Source of the DNA: Zychaea mexicana
Taxonomy: Eukaryota; Mucoromycota; Mucoromycetes; Mucorales; Lichtheimiaceae
Direction: 5' to 3'
Length of the DNA stretch: 64,000 nt
Assembly (NCBI RefSeq): GCF_025766255.1
Contig: NW_026516712.1
Span: 1 to 64,000 of the forward strand
Below are positions 23,923-36,583 of this stretch, in pieces; position 1 is the first letter of the stretch, and every line of letters starts with the position of its first letter. The position numbers were made by a program, and so were the translations under genes. The notes beneath the pieces were generated by a model that was not told the DNA's origin, did not search any database, and saw only the letters and a list, made by a program, of their open reading frames with translations.

Positions 23923-25455
23923 GATGATGACGTGAAATTGGAAAGAGTTTGCTAAAGCTGGCAGAGGATAATAGAAAAGAAGTGAAGATCAATCAAGCCG
24001 TCAAAAGCGGCGCGCTTTTTATAGCTTTCATGCGGAATGGAAGAAGGCGGGAGAACAAGAAGATAATTATAATTGCTTGTTGATACAATTGCTTCAGCCT
24101 CCTATCTCCTTGCAATTGCGCTACTAGCATCTTAAAGCGCGTATGGTGGCGTATTATGTCTCCCGGGCTATACTTTTTCTTTTCATCAGCCACCTTGACA
24201 ACTCAGGCCACAAGTTCCTACATGCATTCCCCCTTTTATAAAAGCTCTGTGTCACATTCCTGCAAGATGCTATTTTTATACCAGCCTTTCAAAAATTTTG
24301 TGTTGCGGCGACACAAAGCCTAAATTATTTCATACTCCTAGGAGAACCCATATGTCGTCAACTGTTGCAACACAAAAGATAATGCAATTTAGTTCTCTTG
24401 ACTTTAGCTATGCATCCGTGACAACCCATTTCGTGCCTTCGCTCAACGGATCTACCATCATCATCATTATTCTTACCTGAGGTTTGTTAATCTAATAGAG
24501 TAGCTCGTAGTGCCTTAACAAATATTGCTGCTAACATGTACTATTTGCCAATTGAGCAAAAAGAAGTAAGAGCATTGTGGCATTACAGAAAGGCCCAAGC
24601 CGCTTTATGCAGTTTACTATAGCATCAAAGGGCCTATCCCAATTAAGAAACAACCTTAATAATGGGTCAGTGAGGTTGCTATCAGACCATGCACAGCTGT
24701 AATAGCAATCAAGATTTAAAGTACCAACGCCACTTGGGTTTAGAATATTTACTTGTGCATCCCCTCCCGGCTCTACACCGTGCGCGCGCGCACAAAGAAA
24801 AAGATGTGGCGACCGAAATACGATTTTTGTTGTTGCTATTTTCGAACATTTACTTTAATTTCATTATCATACGCTTGGGTGTGTATGTGTGTGTGTGTGA
24901 ATATTGGGGACAGCTTGTTACGCCAAGCAAGACGATATGATCAATAGAGAAAGAACTAGTGTTGGGGCGGCGAGAGATCGAGATCGATAATAACGTGACA
25001 TTGTTACTATCTCGCTCTGAATATACCACATAGGTCGTCGCTGTTTGTCTTCTCTCGAAAGAAAAAAAAGATTTACTTTGACGTCAATTCTACTTTTTCC
25101 CTACTACATACTGCCTTGTTGGCAAGTGGCAGGGAACTTGCTGTTTGAAATTATTATTAGTCTGCCGTGCAAGCATATCAATTATACTGGTGCCACGCAC
25201 ACGCATTGTTCACAAAGCATCTGCCAAGAAGCTTTGTTGTTGCGATGGCAATTTTTTTCCTTGGCTATAGTATGGGTAAAATTTTGAGTGATGCGAGCGC
25301 ATAACATTCGTGGGTCTATATATTGGAGTAATTTATCAAAGCTTCTGCTTCCGAGCTTTGTTGGTTTCACAAAGGGGGAAAAATCATCGCTGGGAGTTTT
25401 CTCTTGCGGTTTGACTTTTTCTACTTTTAAAACCACTGTATATATACCCTACCAC
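23923..25455. other. Intergenic, with a GT microsatellite
   Basis: Besides the TATA element above, there are a (GC)n core at 24,781-24,791 and a (GT)n tract at about 24,880-24,899. No gene is recognised before TAF13. Confidence 0.5.
24015..24024 (-). promoter_or_regulatory. Candidate TATA box of the WWE gene
   Basis: CTATAAAAAG on the minus strand, 93 nt before the start codon at 23922, spacing typical of fungal core promoters with a short leader. Confidence 0.5.
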
Positions 25456-26010
25456 ATGAGCGAACATAAAGAACAAAAAGATGCGCCCAGCACCACCAAA
25501 GAACCAGGCACTGGCCCTGGCCGTCGAAAAACAGTGCGTAAGGGCATGTTTGCCAAAGATTGTAAGTGCATGCGTCTCGTTTGATCAAGTTTTTGGATCT
25601 TTTTTAGTTTCTGGTTGCTGTTCAGTCATGCTCACGATTATGGCGTGTAGTGAAACTATTAATGTACGGTTTTGGAGACGTTTCAAATCCGGCTTCAGAT
25701 TCAGTTGCTGTCATGGACGATTTGGTTATTAATTACATTACCGAAATGGTAAGTAACAATTGGCCTTGCGTTTGCATGTTTCGCTCATAAGGTCTGACAA
25801 GTACAACTACTCTTTCTACAGTGTCAAGAAGCAGCTAAAGTAGCAGAGCACCGCGGCAAAGTACGTGTTGAGGATTTTAAATACGTTTTACGAAAGGACA
25901 AAAAGAAGATCGGTCGTGTCGAGGAGCTACTGTACATGAATGACGATATTCGACGAGCGAAGCAGCTGTTTGACGAGAAGGAAATGGATCCAGCGGATGA
26001 AGTAGCGTAA
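25456..26010 (+). CDS. TAF13: Transcription initiation factor TFIID subunit 13
   Basis: Three exons (25456-25561, 25651-25748, 25822-26010) join in frame to 130 aa. After a 25-residue charged leader comes the histone fold: RKTVRKGMFAKDLKLLMYGF, GDVSNPASDSVAVMDDLVIN, YITEMCQEAA, then HRGKVRVEDFKYVLRKDKKK and a helical tail VEELLYMNDDIRRAKQLFD. This is the full TAF13 histone-fold domain with the conserved YGFGD and DD-LV-YI-EM signatures. TAF13 pairs with TAF11 within TFIID and supports TBP regulation at RNA polymerase II promoters in the nucleus. Length and motif order are normal. The gene is convergent with PEX2, with 166 bp between the two stops. The first exon splits the Leu codon of AKDL; no other start would give a better leader. 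Confidence 0.95.
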
Positions 26011-26176
26011 ATATACCATGTAGTATCCTAAAAGCAAAGACGGACACTGCATATGTAGAAGAGGGATTGGGAGAGAATGATTTTCTTCCGTCTATATCAA
26101 ACATCTTCTCTCTAGGTGAGGAGAGTGTCGTGTACATAGCAAATACAAAAACGAAAACATATAATAGCAATGCCAT

Positions 26177-27640
26177 CTATTCCTTGATATCGTCACCATC
26201 GCCATTATTGCTATGGGTAGTTACATCTTTCTCTCTGTCATTGTCATTCTTGTCCTCTACTTTCTCCACAAGCTTATTGATCGATTCAACGCGCTCGCCG
26301 CATCTCAGACACGGCCACTCGTCACCGAAAACGGATAACTTGGTTTGGACACAGTAGTAGCAGTACACATGGCCACAATTTGTCTCGTACGGGTTATGCA
26401 CCGTAAAGTCCTGCACTTGACCAGCAGGACCTGACTCAGCCGAGGATGCATTGTCATGGCAAATGGCACACTGGTTGGTTGGCAGTTGGTCGAAGCCTTT
26501 GGATGAGACCAGGTACGATTTGGGAAGCAGTGTTCTCATCATTCTGAGCTTAAGTTTCTCGACATTGATTAATGGTACCAAGAACAGCAAGAATTCCTAC
26601 ATGTCGAACGATATTTGAGGTTTAGCACAGCAAAAAATTGCCAGTTTTTACATGTGTAAATGCCTTTTACATACCGTAAATGCGTGCCAGACCATTTGTC
26701 TGTTTAAAAACTCAAAGCTGACTTGACGGTTTAAGGATTTCTTTGCATAGACCAGCCGCATTGCCAGAATCCGATCAATCAATGTCCGGTATTTACCGTT
26801 CCACAAAAAGATCAGAAAGTTTAGCAAAGAGAACGCCTTCCAGTACTTTTCGCCTGCTTGTAAAACTCGATAGACTTTGTTACGGATATCTGACTGTTTT
26901 TCTTTTGGCATTAGCCATCCACAAACCCACAGTTCTTCTGATTTCTTTTCTCTCTCACCTCATCAAGTTCGCCCCACCCTTGTGACGTGATGTATCTATT
27001 CGCTCGAGACCAAGCATACTGCCCGCCCACTGTGAATACGCCATATAGAATCTTTTGTGCTTGACTCAAGGGTGCGTCTTTCGCAATGGACTCCACTGTT
27101 TGTGGTAGTAGCAGTTTTAGTATCAAGATTTGCTGGCTTGTTGTTCTTGGATCCCAAACCCGAAAATTAAACTTACAGGCTCCACCATGCTTCCATTCAT
27201 TTCTATATTTCAAATTTTGTAGTTGCGAGCCATATGTTGCACTTGAGTCATATACCGAGAGTTTAAATAAAAACAGGTTGAGAACTGCCAGCAGTTCCGG
27301 CTCGAACCGTTCTTTAAAAGTGGGCTATTGAATCATGTGTCTGTCAGTAAACATAGTGACAACACCATTCTGCAGCATACCAAAGGGGAACACAGAGAAA
27401 AAAAATGCTAATAGTATAACATACCTTGAATAGGGACAGTGCACTCCATAATTGATCTTTAAGGATTTGAAACAGCTCACTGTCGAGAATATCGGAATCA
27501 AGCTGACTCACTCGCATGACTTTGATGGGGGACGTCCGAGCTGTGGCCATGGACCGTCGTACTTTTTGTAATGCCGGTTGCAATGCACTCCAGCTTGCTG
27601 ACCATTCTGGTTGCGGTGGTTGTGAGGGTGAGCGCAACAT
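26177..27640 (-). CDS. PEX2: Peroxisome biogenesis RING E3 ligase PEX2
   Basis: Five exons on the minus strand (27640-27425, 27324-27177, 27095-26959, 26893-26675, 26596-26177) join in frame to 379 aa. The N-terminal PEX2/10/12 domain reads VMRVSQLDSDILDSELFQIL, then FEPELLAVLNLFLFKLSVYD, YGSQLQNLKYRNEWKHGGA, KILYGVFTVGGQYAWSRANR and LIDRILAMRLVYAKKSLNR with hydrophobic membrane helices. The C-terminal RING has CAIC, an unusually long loop, CGHVYCYYCV and CLRCG, the C3HC4 spacing of PEX2 (PEX12 lacks several zinc ligands). A Ser/Glu/Gly-rich insertion lies between the second and third ligand pairs. PEX2 works with PEX10 and PEX12 as the membrane ubiquitin ligase that monoubiquitinates the import receptor PEX5 for recycling. 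All catalytic zinc ligands are present, so it should be active. The acidic tail KVEDKNDNDREKD is typical of fungal copies. Confidence 0.93.
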
Positions 27641-28047
27641 TTATAACAGTAGTACTAGTAATTGGGAGACAAAGGGATCAAGGTATATGTATATAATTCA
27701 AGATTACGAGAGACGGTATATTCTTCTCTCCTCCCCACATTTTTCAGCTGACAGAAATTGTCGGACTTTGCAGTGAGGCATTGTATCTTGGAAAAAGTAT
27801 GTATTGACAGTTCGTTGACAATGAAAATAGAAAAAAATGGGCATCTAATAGTGTGAGTATGGGGAATAATAGTTAAGATAATAAGAATAATAACAATACA
27901 ATGCTTTGATAACTAGGAATACAAAAAGAAAAGGGGTGGGGAATTTTAGCTTTTTTGCTGTTCTTAGGAACATCAAATCGAAGTAGTTTTAGTAGTTTAA
28001 AAGGCTATATTAGTATACATTATGAGCATGTTGCTTTTTCTTTCTTT

Positions 28048-31000
28048 TTACATTGCCCCTGTCGTAAATACAAGAGCAGCAGCCGCGCCTGCTTCAGCTC
28101 CAGAATTATCGTTGCCTCCTGGTCCACCAGGTCCACCAGGTCCACCGCTGTCTCCACGGAACTGACTGTCATCGTCGTCACCTCCGCCAGGGAAACCTTG
28201 ACGCACGCGCATGCCTTCTTGACCGTACGACTTCTTCTTACCCATATTGTTAGTTTCTGGCGGGCATTCCTTTTTCGAGCTTTCGAAAGGCTGCGAAGGC
28301 AAGACATAGTAGATGTCCAAACGATCGCACTCGTCCTTGAGCTCCATCATAAAGTTGTTGTGACGAAGCCATCGATCGCCCAAGTCTTGCCAGTTCTTGT
28401 TGTGTTCAAAGTACATGGTGACAGTGATACGGTTCTGGTTTTCAAACGAGATAATGTTGGCAGTGGTGCCGTTGACATTGTATAAATGAGGGAATTGGTT
28501 GGTCCATTCCATCATATGATCACGCAAACGATGGATCTTCCAGGACGGTGTGGTAAATGCAATATGTATATCTATTTGGAAAAAAGAGTGTATTTTCTGT
28601 CAGAATCCATCCATTCATCCATGGTATACTGTAATTTTAAACTTACCAACTGTTTCGCCAGTGATGCCTGTTCGACGAACGTTGATGATATATTGTGTAG
28701 ATAGTACAGAGTTTTTGGCGTATACAACAGAACCGTCCCATTTACTAACAGTGAAGGATGGCCGTCATGAGTTTGGTTGAATCATAGATGTAGATAATAC
28801 AGATAGTAGATCGAACTTACATGAAGGTAGAGACCAACAGGCCGACCTGGTCAACAACCCAGTTCTCTTCGCCAATAAATACACGATCACCTGCATCGAA
28901 AGGATGCGTGACAAACACGAAAATGATCGATTCGAACGCATCTTTTGCGCTGTTACCAAAGACGAAACTAGCAGCAATGAAAGCACTCCACAAAGGCATA
29001 AGCTGTGTGCCTACATCGACACCGAACGAAGCACACACAATAATGACCTAAGCACGTAGAATAGAACATGGGTCAGCAAGGCAATGCACACAGTGCTGAA
29101 ATACTTCTTTACTACAAGACATACCCAAATGGCGACAAAAATAACCAACAGAATGATATCTAGCTTGCCCGTTGCTTGCGACAGATCACGCATTGAAGTC
29201 GCCAAATTTTTCCGCTCTCTGTAGATTCTCACGCAAGCGGAGCGCAGCTCGCCCTTGTCGATAGAACCATTACCGTCGCGATCAAACAGCTGGAATGCAG
29301 ACGCAGCTTCCTGATGGGTGCGGAAAAATGGATACAGGTCTTTTTCACTGATGCTATGTCGACCACTCGTGCCAACGATATTGTGAAAGATACGTTTTGC
29401 CAAAACCTTGGCCTGACGCGACGTGCCCTGTGGTGCCACAATATTGTTCGATTGAGAACGCAGTTTTTTAAACCCGCCTTTCAAGAGGCGACCAGGAATA
29501 GATGCGGTATTGTTAGTGGCCTTCAGGAACGACCGGTCGTCGCTTGGAAATGACATCCACGTGCTGGTACGCGTCAAGGGTGGAGGTGAATCGACTTGAG
29601 GAGGCGATGTCACCGACTGTTGCTGCTGCTTCTGCTGCTTTTTGTTGGCTTTAGCTTCACGGAGACGGCGGGTTAGGCTGGTAACAAAGTCAGACGAGCC
29701 GCGTCGATCTGTATCTTCATTACGCTGTTGCTGTTGTTGTTGTTGATGTTGCTCCTGTGGTATTTCGGGCGAGTAGGACTTTTCATCGATTTCCAGAATC
29801 TTTTCGTCGTCGGATCGTGATTCCAAAGCGGGAATAGCGATCAACGTATCCATGTTGTTCGTCGGAAAATGCACGTTGCCGCGACCCGTGCCGTCTTCGG
29901 CTCGCATGATGGATTGGGTCTGTCCTCCGTTCCCGTTCTCGTTTGCTTTCTTACTGTGTGGTGGCGATTCGTCTGTTGAGTTGGATCGACTCGTCTTTGC
30001 CGGTCGTTCTTTACTCCGTCGCATACGCTTGAAAATGAAATCCTGAGGTGCTTTTCGCTTGGTCTTTTTAAGACGATCCAGGATTTTGAGTGCATGATCG
30101 TTTTCACCAATGCGTTCACCGTATGCTTTCCTAAAAAAAGCAGTGTAGAGCAAGTTAGATACACATCCTGGATGTTTCTTTTGTTGTGCAAGGGCTTGGA
30201 CCAATCGTCCTATTTGACTTACTTGTGAAAGGACGTGACTAGAGGAGGATGAGTGAAAAGAGGAGGGGACGGAAAAGAAAAAGTTAGCACGCACAAAAAG
30301 GTTAAATGGGGAAGGGGCGCGGAATACATTACCAATCAATTGCAGAACAAATTTCTCAATAAATAGCATTAGCGCCGCGAAAAAGACACACTGCCAGACA
30401 CTGTAAAAGTCATCAACATAGTCAGGCCGATTCTGATCTGCTGGCAATGCAAGCTGGTTCCGGATGAATGCCCAGGAGCCCCAGTTCCAGGCTGATACAA
30501 TGAGCGCCTTTAGAAACGGGCGCAAGGCCATATAATACTACAGCATACAATATATGCATGGTTAAATTGTCGGTCTTATGAATGCTCTGACGATGCTACC
30601 ACTGCTGCAAAAAAAAAACCTTTACGTGTCGGTGTGGAACTTACAGCAAGGCGCATACGTAGCACTTCGGTTGACTGGGGTCGCAAGAAGCCAACCAGAC
30701 GCTTGATGGCCCAGGGCACGAGTTCAACAACGAGCTGGATTAGGATACTGACACACCACATAAATGCGGCCCAGGTAAACCAAAGCTGCAGGTTGTAGGA
30801 CACCATGGACGCGTCATTTTCGTAGGCAACAAAGACGGCAACATCGATGGCAATCAGAATCAAGGCAAACAGGATCAACAGTGACCACGCGATGTATGAC
30901 GAGTTGCGCGATAAGCACAGCACAACGCCAGGCGGTTTGTGCGTTTTGGTCTTGTTCTTTTCGTTTTTTTCCTCTTCGTCGTCGTCTTCGCCACCAGCCC

Positions 31001-31507
31001 AGTCGAATTGATCGTGATCCGTGTAGTTTGTGACGAGAGCGTTGCCTGTTTGTATGAGGTCATGCACGAGTCAGAAAAAACAACAACATTATAGATCAAC
31101 CCGCACCATGACAATAAAGAAACTTGCCTGCCAGTATTTCCAACGGAACTTGGGCCGGGATGTACCCCTCATCGTCAGTCGAGTTGCGAGATAACGTTGG
31201 GTCGTCTGTGGTATCATTTCTGTTGAGCGGTGGTCGTGGTGGATGTGTTTGACGTTCGCTAAAATCGGCTTCGCTTGCACTGCTTAATGAGGTTCTTCGG
31301 CCACCTATCGAGATTCAACCATTTTGGTCAGATTTGTAATGAATTTCAAAGGGGCTCCAAATAAAGGGGGGGGGAGGAGGAGAATGTGATTTCTGTAAAA
31401 GAATGCATATCAAAAAAAAAAAACGAACCTTCAAAGGCTCCATCGGCACCACCGTGACCTCCGTCAGCGCCGCCATGACCGTCTCCTGCTGCAGCTCCGT
31501 TGCCCAT
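28048..31507 (-). CDS. MscS-family mechanosensitive ion channel with EF hand (Msy1/Msy2-like)
   Basis: Nine exons on the minus strand, approximately 31507-31429, 31304-31128, 31045-30645, 30537-30333, 30238-30223, 30130-29125, 29047-28821, 28744-28647 and about 28541-28048. The Gly/His-rich N-terminus is cytosolic. Membrane helices follow (IAWSLLILFALILIAIDVAV, LWFTWAAFMWCVSILIQLVV and others). A long cytosolic loop carries poly-Gln and ends with an EF hand, FDRDGNGSIDKGEL. Then come KLDIILLVIFVAIW, the pore helix ending FVFGNSAKDAFESI and the beta domain VTHPFDAGDRVFIGE. The C-terminus is Gly/Pro-rich (GGPGGPGGPGG). This order matches fungal Msy1/Msy2, Ca2+-regulated channels of the ER or cell periphery in hypo-osmotic shock. 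The second intron has a GC donor (GCAAGT), and the exon at 30238-30223 is only 16 nt; both are needed to keep the frame. Individual boundaries may be off by a base; the family call is strong. Confidence 0.9.
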
Positions 31508-34404
31508 AGCAACTGAATGGTATTAAAGATGTATAAAAGAAAAGGGGAACCGGAAAAAAAAAGGTAGAAAAAAAGAAAAAAAGAAAAAGTTTTATTAGCA
31601 GCAGCAGCAGCAGCGGGCCAGCTAGTTTGTGCTTTATGACTTTTTTCTTTTTGGCTGGTTGGCCCATTCAACTGGTTACTTGCAAGTTCATGGTCCGGGC
31701 CAATCACGCATTTCTCGGGCACGTCGGACTCTAGCTGCCGAGAAACACTCGCTTGGCAATACTGTACAAGTTTGGTTAAGCCTGTGCTGTTTCATTTCGC
31801 CGCACCTGCAGCGACTTGTTCACCCAGCAGCATAGTCTATGCACATCCCACGTCTGATACTGTGCACAGTGGTCAGTGCATACCCTCTTAAATGCTAGGC
31901 AGTGATGTGCATGAAAAAGGGGCCCAGACTCCTCACTACATATCAGCTATCCTTTGGGTTAACTTTCACTCGTTCTTGTTTACGGGTCCGTTCATCGTCG
32001 ATCGTTTTTTTTTCCACATCCGCTTCTTTTTTCTGCTGGTAATGAGTTTCGGAGATTCCAAAATTTGTTTCGAAGCTCTTCTCTCTCTCATTTGTCTTGT
32101 TTGTTTGGCGTTGCACGCATACGATCGTATCACATTGTACCCCAAGTCGAGGGAACCGCGTTGTCCTAAAAAGGCAAAGCGTCACTTAGCGTTGGTTTTT
32201 TACCCACAAAACGGTTTGTTAACCTCAGCTTCCCCTCGCTCTCTCTCGTAGTGAATGCGAGTAGATACGTTATTGCACTATCATCTTCAAAGGCACGCAC
32301 CTTAACACACCCGCAATGAACAAATGGTAGCTTAGCATCATCATTACGGGTCCTCCTAGCAACTAATTGCTGCAAATTTAATTAGGTATCATAGCTCTTT
32401 GAGAGGAGCAAAATAGGTCCGAGCGTGCACTTGCCGGCTATAGGCTGCGACTTACATTAGCCTACTGATAGTCATGCATAATTGACTCATATTTACTTCC
32501 CACGTCTATATGTTCATGCTACTGCTCTCCAACTTGATGCAAGCTAACGTAAGCGGGAAGGAAAAACAAACAAACAGGATGTGTCTGCATACAAGTACAT
32601 CTGATTGGATGCTGCAACGAATTCTGGAAAAACAAAACGGGTTGCGACTTAAACTTTAAGTATCATAGCCCGTCGTTTGGTGATGGGTGCCCGTCGATCA
32701 CTTTCTTTCTAAAGGAGAATTTCATACGTACATTCTCGCAGCTACTACACCTGAATGGAAAGCCCTTTCTGTTACTCATAATGCTTCACGCCACTTTATG
32801 CAAAACAGAGACTACACATGTGGTCAGTGGCCACGATGGACGGACGTCCATGATCATTTTTAGGGCTGGATATGGGAGTATGTTTACTTTGATAATTCCT
32901 GCAAGCCTTCACTGCTTTGGGAATAGTGATGGATTAATACACAATCTAGATGTGCACGTGATAATTGTGGGTCGCGGGTCTGGCGGATAGTGTGTTTGTT
33001 GTACCGCAAAGTGTGGGGACATGATATATCATAGTATAGTAAAATATCCCGGAGCAACTCGGCGTCCGATGTGGCTATATCATTAACCCTTAGTATGCGT
33101 TTATAAATAATTAATAGTGTGGACCACAATTTCTTTAAATTCCCTTAAAGAATCGTATAAGAGGGGTAGAATTTCGCAGAAGCTATAGATGCTTACTAAC
33201 TGTTAGCGCCATTTTACTGTGGGCGCTTTTATAATTTCTAACACTCTTTTAACGAAAACAGCTTACCTGTGTCTGTTACACGGCGAAACAAAATATCACC
33301 AAGTCTACATGCTCTACAGTTGATGCAGATTTGTTAGTGCTATATTATTATCATGATACCTCCCCAAAGAAGAAAATGGGCTGTTGAAAAGAGGACTACA
33401 GTATCTTGCTTTGAAAAACGCACAGCTATTAGGTGCTTGAACGTGATCATCACCAGATGAACGATATACATGTTTTGCAATAGGTTCTTCACTGTATGTA
33501 AAAACAACTCCACAGGAGGTAAAGTCAAACAGTATAGGATGCTGCAAGACAGCTGGATTGAGATTTGACAGCTGTCAATTTATACCGTGAGTGTTGAACT
33601 CATTTGTATTTCCAAATTTTAAAATATTTTTGATCGTTCCTCTTGTGAGAAAGAAGAAAAGGACGAAAGAGCAAGAAAGACATGGGCAACTATTGACGGT
33701 CCCAGAAACTCGAGATGGTAAGCAGTAGATGCTTTTTGAAGCCTACAAAAACCTTTGAAAGCTTTCCAGAGCATTTTTTAATTTTTGAAAGGATACAACT
33801 ACAAGCATGAATTTCCGATAGGAAGAGTTTCTTTTAAAAGAAACTTGAAGATTTTTCAAATAGGTGGATTATCACTAAAGTGGTATAAAAGCGGTCGTTG
33901 GAGTCTTTTTCAAAGATAGATCGTCCTGTGCATTATTAGTTCACCAGCCTGCTCCACCATTACCATCCTTCAATGAAAACAGGTATAAACCTGCAGATAA
34001 ACAAATTCCTTCCGGGGTCTGGGGAAGAAGTAAAACGAATATCTACAGTAGCATCTTCACTGACAACGATATGAAATAAGCGGCATATAGCAATCATAAG
34101 GTGTACTAGAGATCAAAATGCATCGATTGAGATATTACGAGATCGACATTATGTGCCAAAATGCCAGGTTGACAAGAAGTTCTCATCACGCAGAATTGAA
34201 AAAGATGTTACCGAAACAAGAAATTTCTTATGCTGTAAGCACGGACTGCACCGAAAGGAGAACTGCGTCGGGGGTTGGTGCGACCTCCAGCCAAGAAATT
34301 CTTCGATGATTTAGTATATAAGTAGGGTAAGGTCCGAGCAGAAAAGCGGACATTCCACATATACTAGCTCTATACTATACTACACCATCACGTTTTAACT
34401 TAAT
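31508..34404. other. 2.9-kb intergenic stretch, nothing recognised
   Basis: Contains an (AGC)n run at about 31,592-31,612 just upstream of the channel gene, and a TATA-like TATAAAAG at about 33,885 with no frame of note behind it. A 63-codon frame at 34118-34309 has no recognisable domain. No RNA gene seen. Confidence 0.5.
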
Positions 34405-35924
34405 ATGAGAAAACCTGAACGACAAAACCTTTGCGCCGTCGACCGCGTTTCCTTATCATCATTTGTAAACGGACAAATCAACGATCTGGGCAACGGTCAT
34501 GTCCTTGTTTACTCGGACCAACAACAAACCACCCTTCGATTTATCGATTATTATGGCGAAGAACGTGCCTCGATTGTGTTAATTCCGCGATCCAAAGCTT
34601 GGCTACAGCCCGACCATCTTCTTATCTTTGATCGTCCCGAAGGCGGTCGTTGGCGCATGGATTGCTCTGCTTCGGATCTGAATGCGTTCCAGCAGCTACA
34701 GGACCTGCTTACTTATTTTATCAAGTATGAAAATCGACACCAATTGCGCAATGTACTGGCCATGATGAACCCAGTATCTTGCCAAGTAACCGAAGTGATT
34801 GCACGAAATGTGCAACTCGAAGATGAAGATACGCAATCAGAAAAGCAGCCTGTGATGATGGAAACTCCGATGGTAAGAATACATGTACGGGATGCGGTTT
34901 TGAGGTTGAAACCAAAGATGATGGCGATATTGATATTATGCGATCTAGGTCGCTGGCGGTAGCTTCAAGGTTCGCCTCCTTTATCGAACAAGCGATGCAT
35001 TGGTCACTGGATCCGATTGGCTTGCGCAGTCGTTTGTTCTGGCCGGCCAATCTTTGGCTCGGGGCATTCAAATGTAAGACTATTAGGACAACAATAACGA
35101 CAGTTGTAGTCAGGCATCAAACGAGTGATATTCATATTCATCTGTATGTGCTCAGCTGATACTGATGTTAATATTCGTTTACATAGTCAAACCAAAAAAA
35201 TGAGTGACACAGTAGAACCAACCGAAAACACCATTCGACTGAGCGAAGTAGATCGTCAATACGTAGAAACGTTTTACAGCGTCAACCGCACTCTTTTAAA
35301 AGGTACGAACGAGTTTGTATCTTTGTTTATATCCCCCCTTACATATGCAATGCATGCTAATTGGAAGGCTCTCACATAGGCGCTGGCAGCTTGATCACCA
35401 AAGCAACCACGGCTGCAGCATCTGGCATCAATTCTCTATACAGCTACAATCAACTGCAACGGGATCCTGTCCAAAACGCAACCCGACATTTCGGCGTTTC
35501 CCTGTTCCATGCCGCTCACAATGTCGTTGCCGGCTTATCAATGGCCACAGGTGCTGTCCTGGCGTCATCACGAGATGGAATTGTCGACATGGTCTACAAG
35601 AAATACGGACATGACGCTGGCTATCTTGCAGAAAAGGCTCTAGGGTCTGGAAATGACGATGTTGCAGATGTGCTAGTATACTTTGACGCCCACGGTGTTG
35701 CACGTCAAGTCTTTGTTGGAACAGGTTCGATTTCAGCATCGAATGCAGTGGATAAAGATGTCATGGATAACGGCAGCAGACGAGATTCATATCGGTCTGT
35801 GATCTTTGATTCGGAGGACATTACATCCATCATGAACACGTCTAGTTCACAAACACCTATCCATCCTTTGGATAACAAGGAAACTCAAAGCGAAAAAGAT
35901 CAGCCCACTTATATCCAAGTTTAA
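34405..35924 (+). CDS. Senescence/spartin-domain protein
   Basis: Four exons (34405-34872, 34949-35073, 35187-35302, 35380-35924) join in frame to 417 aa. The N-terminal third (LRFIDYYGEERASIVLIPRS, then RWRMDCSASDLNAFQQLQDL) looks like the beta-rich PH-like region that precedes senescence domains in fungi. Residues from about 238 carry the senescence domain: AGSLITKATTAAASGINSLY, then RHFGVSLFHAAHNVVAGLSM, ATGAVLASSRDGIVDMVYKK and YGHDAGYLAEKALGSGNDDV. This Ala/Gly-rich helical repeat is what defines the plant senescence/dehydration-associated and animal spartin families, which associate with lipid droplets and mitochondria-derived membranes. The tail is Ser/Asp-rich and probably disordered. 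The internal ATG near 35,201 is not the start, since the spliced frame runs through it. Function in fungi is not well established; lipid-droplet association is by analogy. Confidence 0.8.
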
Positions 35925-36583
35925 ACAAAATTTCCTTATCTAAGCCCAAACACCTCTTCCCGCCGCTACTCTTCTCTCGTTGTACATTTTCCATTTCTTT
36001 CCATGGCTACTAGATGCGCATAACATTATATCATCATATTATCTCTGCTTACAAACATCACTTACCTGCATAAGTTATAATTCAGTAAATATAATATAAT
36101 CATACCAATTTTAAAATGTCTTTATAGTAGGAGTAGCTATAGCTAATGAAGCTTTGTGCTATTGACATGATTTGAATATATTTCGGGCGAAGGACTTGAG
36201 TATGACGTCATTATCATTGTAAGCATGAAAGTGGGGTCAAGATATATAGAATACGCAGGCCCAATAAAGTAAAGACATACCTACGGAGAAACGGTTGCTG
36301 ATACTTAGTACCATGCACGACGGAAGTGAAAAGGAAGAAAGTTTGCTAAATTGCTAGAGTAGCTCTTGTCTATGCTTAGTGATCAGAGTTTTCACATGAT
36401 GAGTTCGGATACAGACCAGAAACCCCGCGTTTTTGCTTATGAAATACGATATCCATTCAACATCAAAATATTACGATTCGGTTCTGCACCTTTCAAACTC
36501 TTGCACTCTTCTTTCTTCCTTTCTCACAACCCCCCAACCCCCTACTCACACTTTTTCATTCTTTTTCCTAATTTGAAGCCATT
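35925..36583. other. Intergenic; promoter side of the dehydrogenase
   Basis: No gene. The last 80 bp before the ATG at 36584 are a pyrimidine-rich tract (TTCTTTCTTCCTTTCTC and similar), typical of strongly expressed fungal genes. Confidence 0.5.

Noticed and set aside
31892..32251. 119-codon frame
   Set aside because: Low-complexity Phe/Leu translation of a pyrimidine-rich region, unsupported by introns or motifs.
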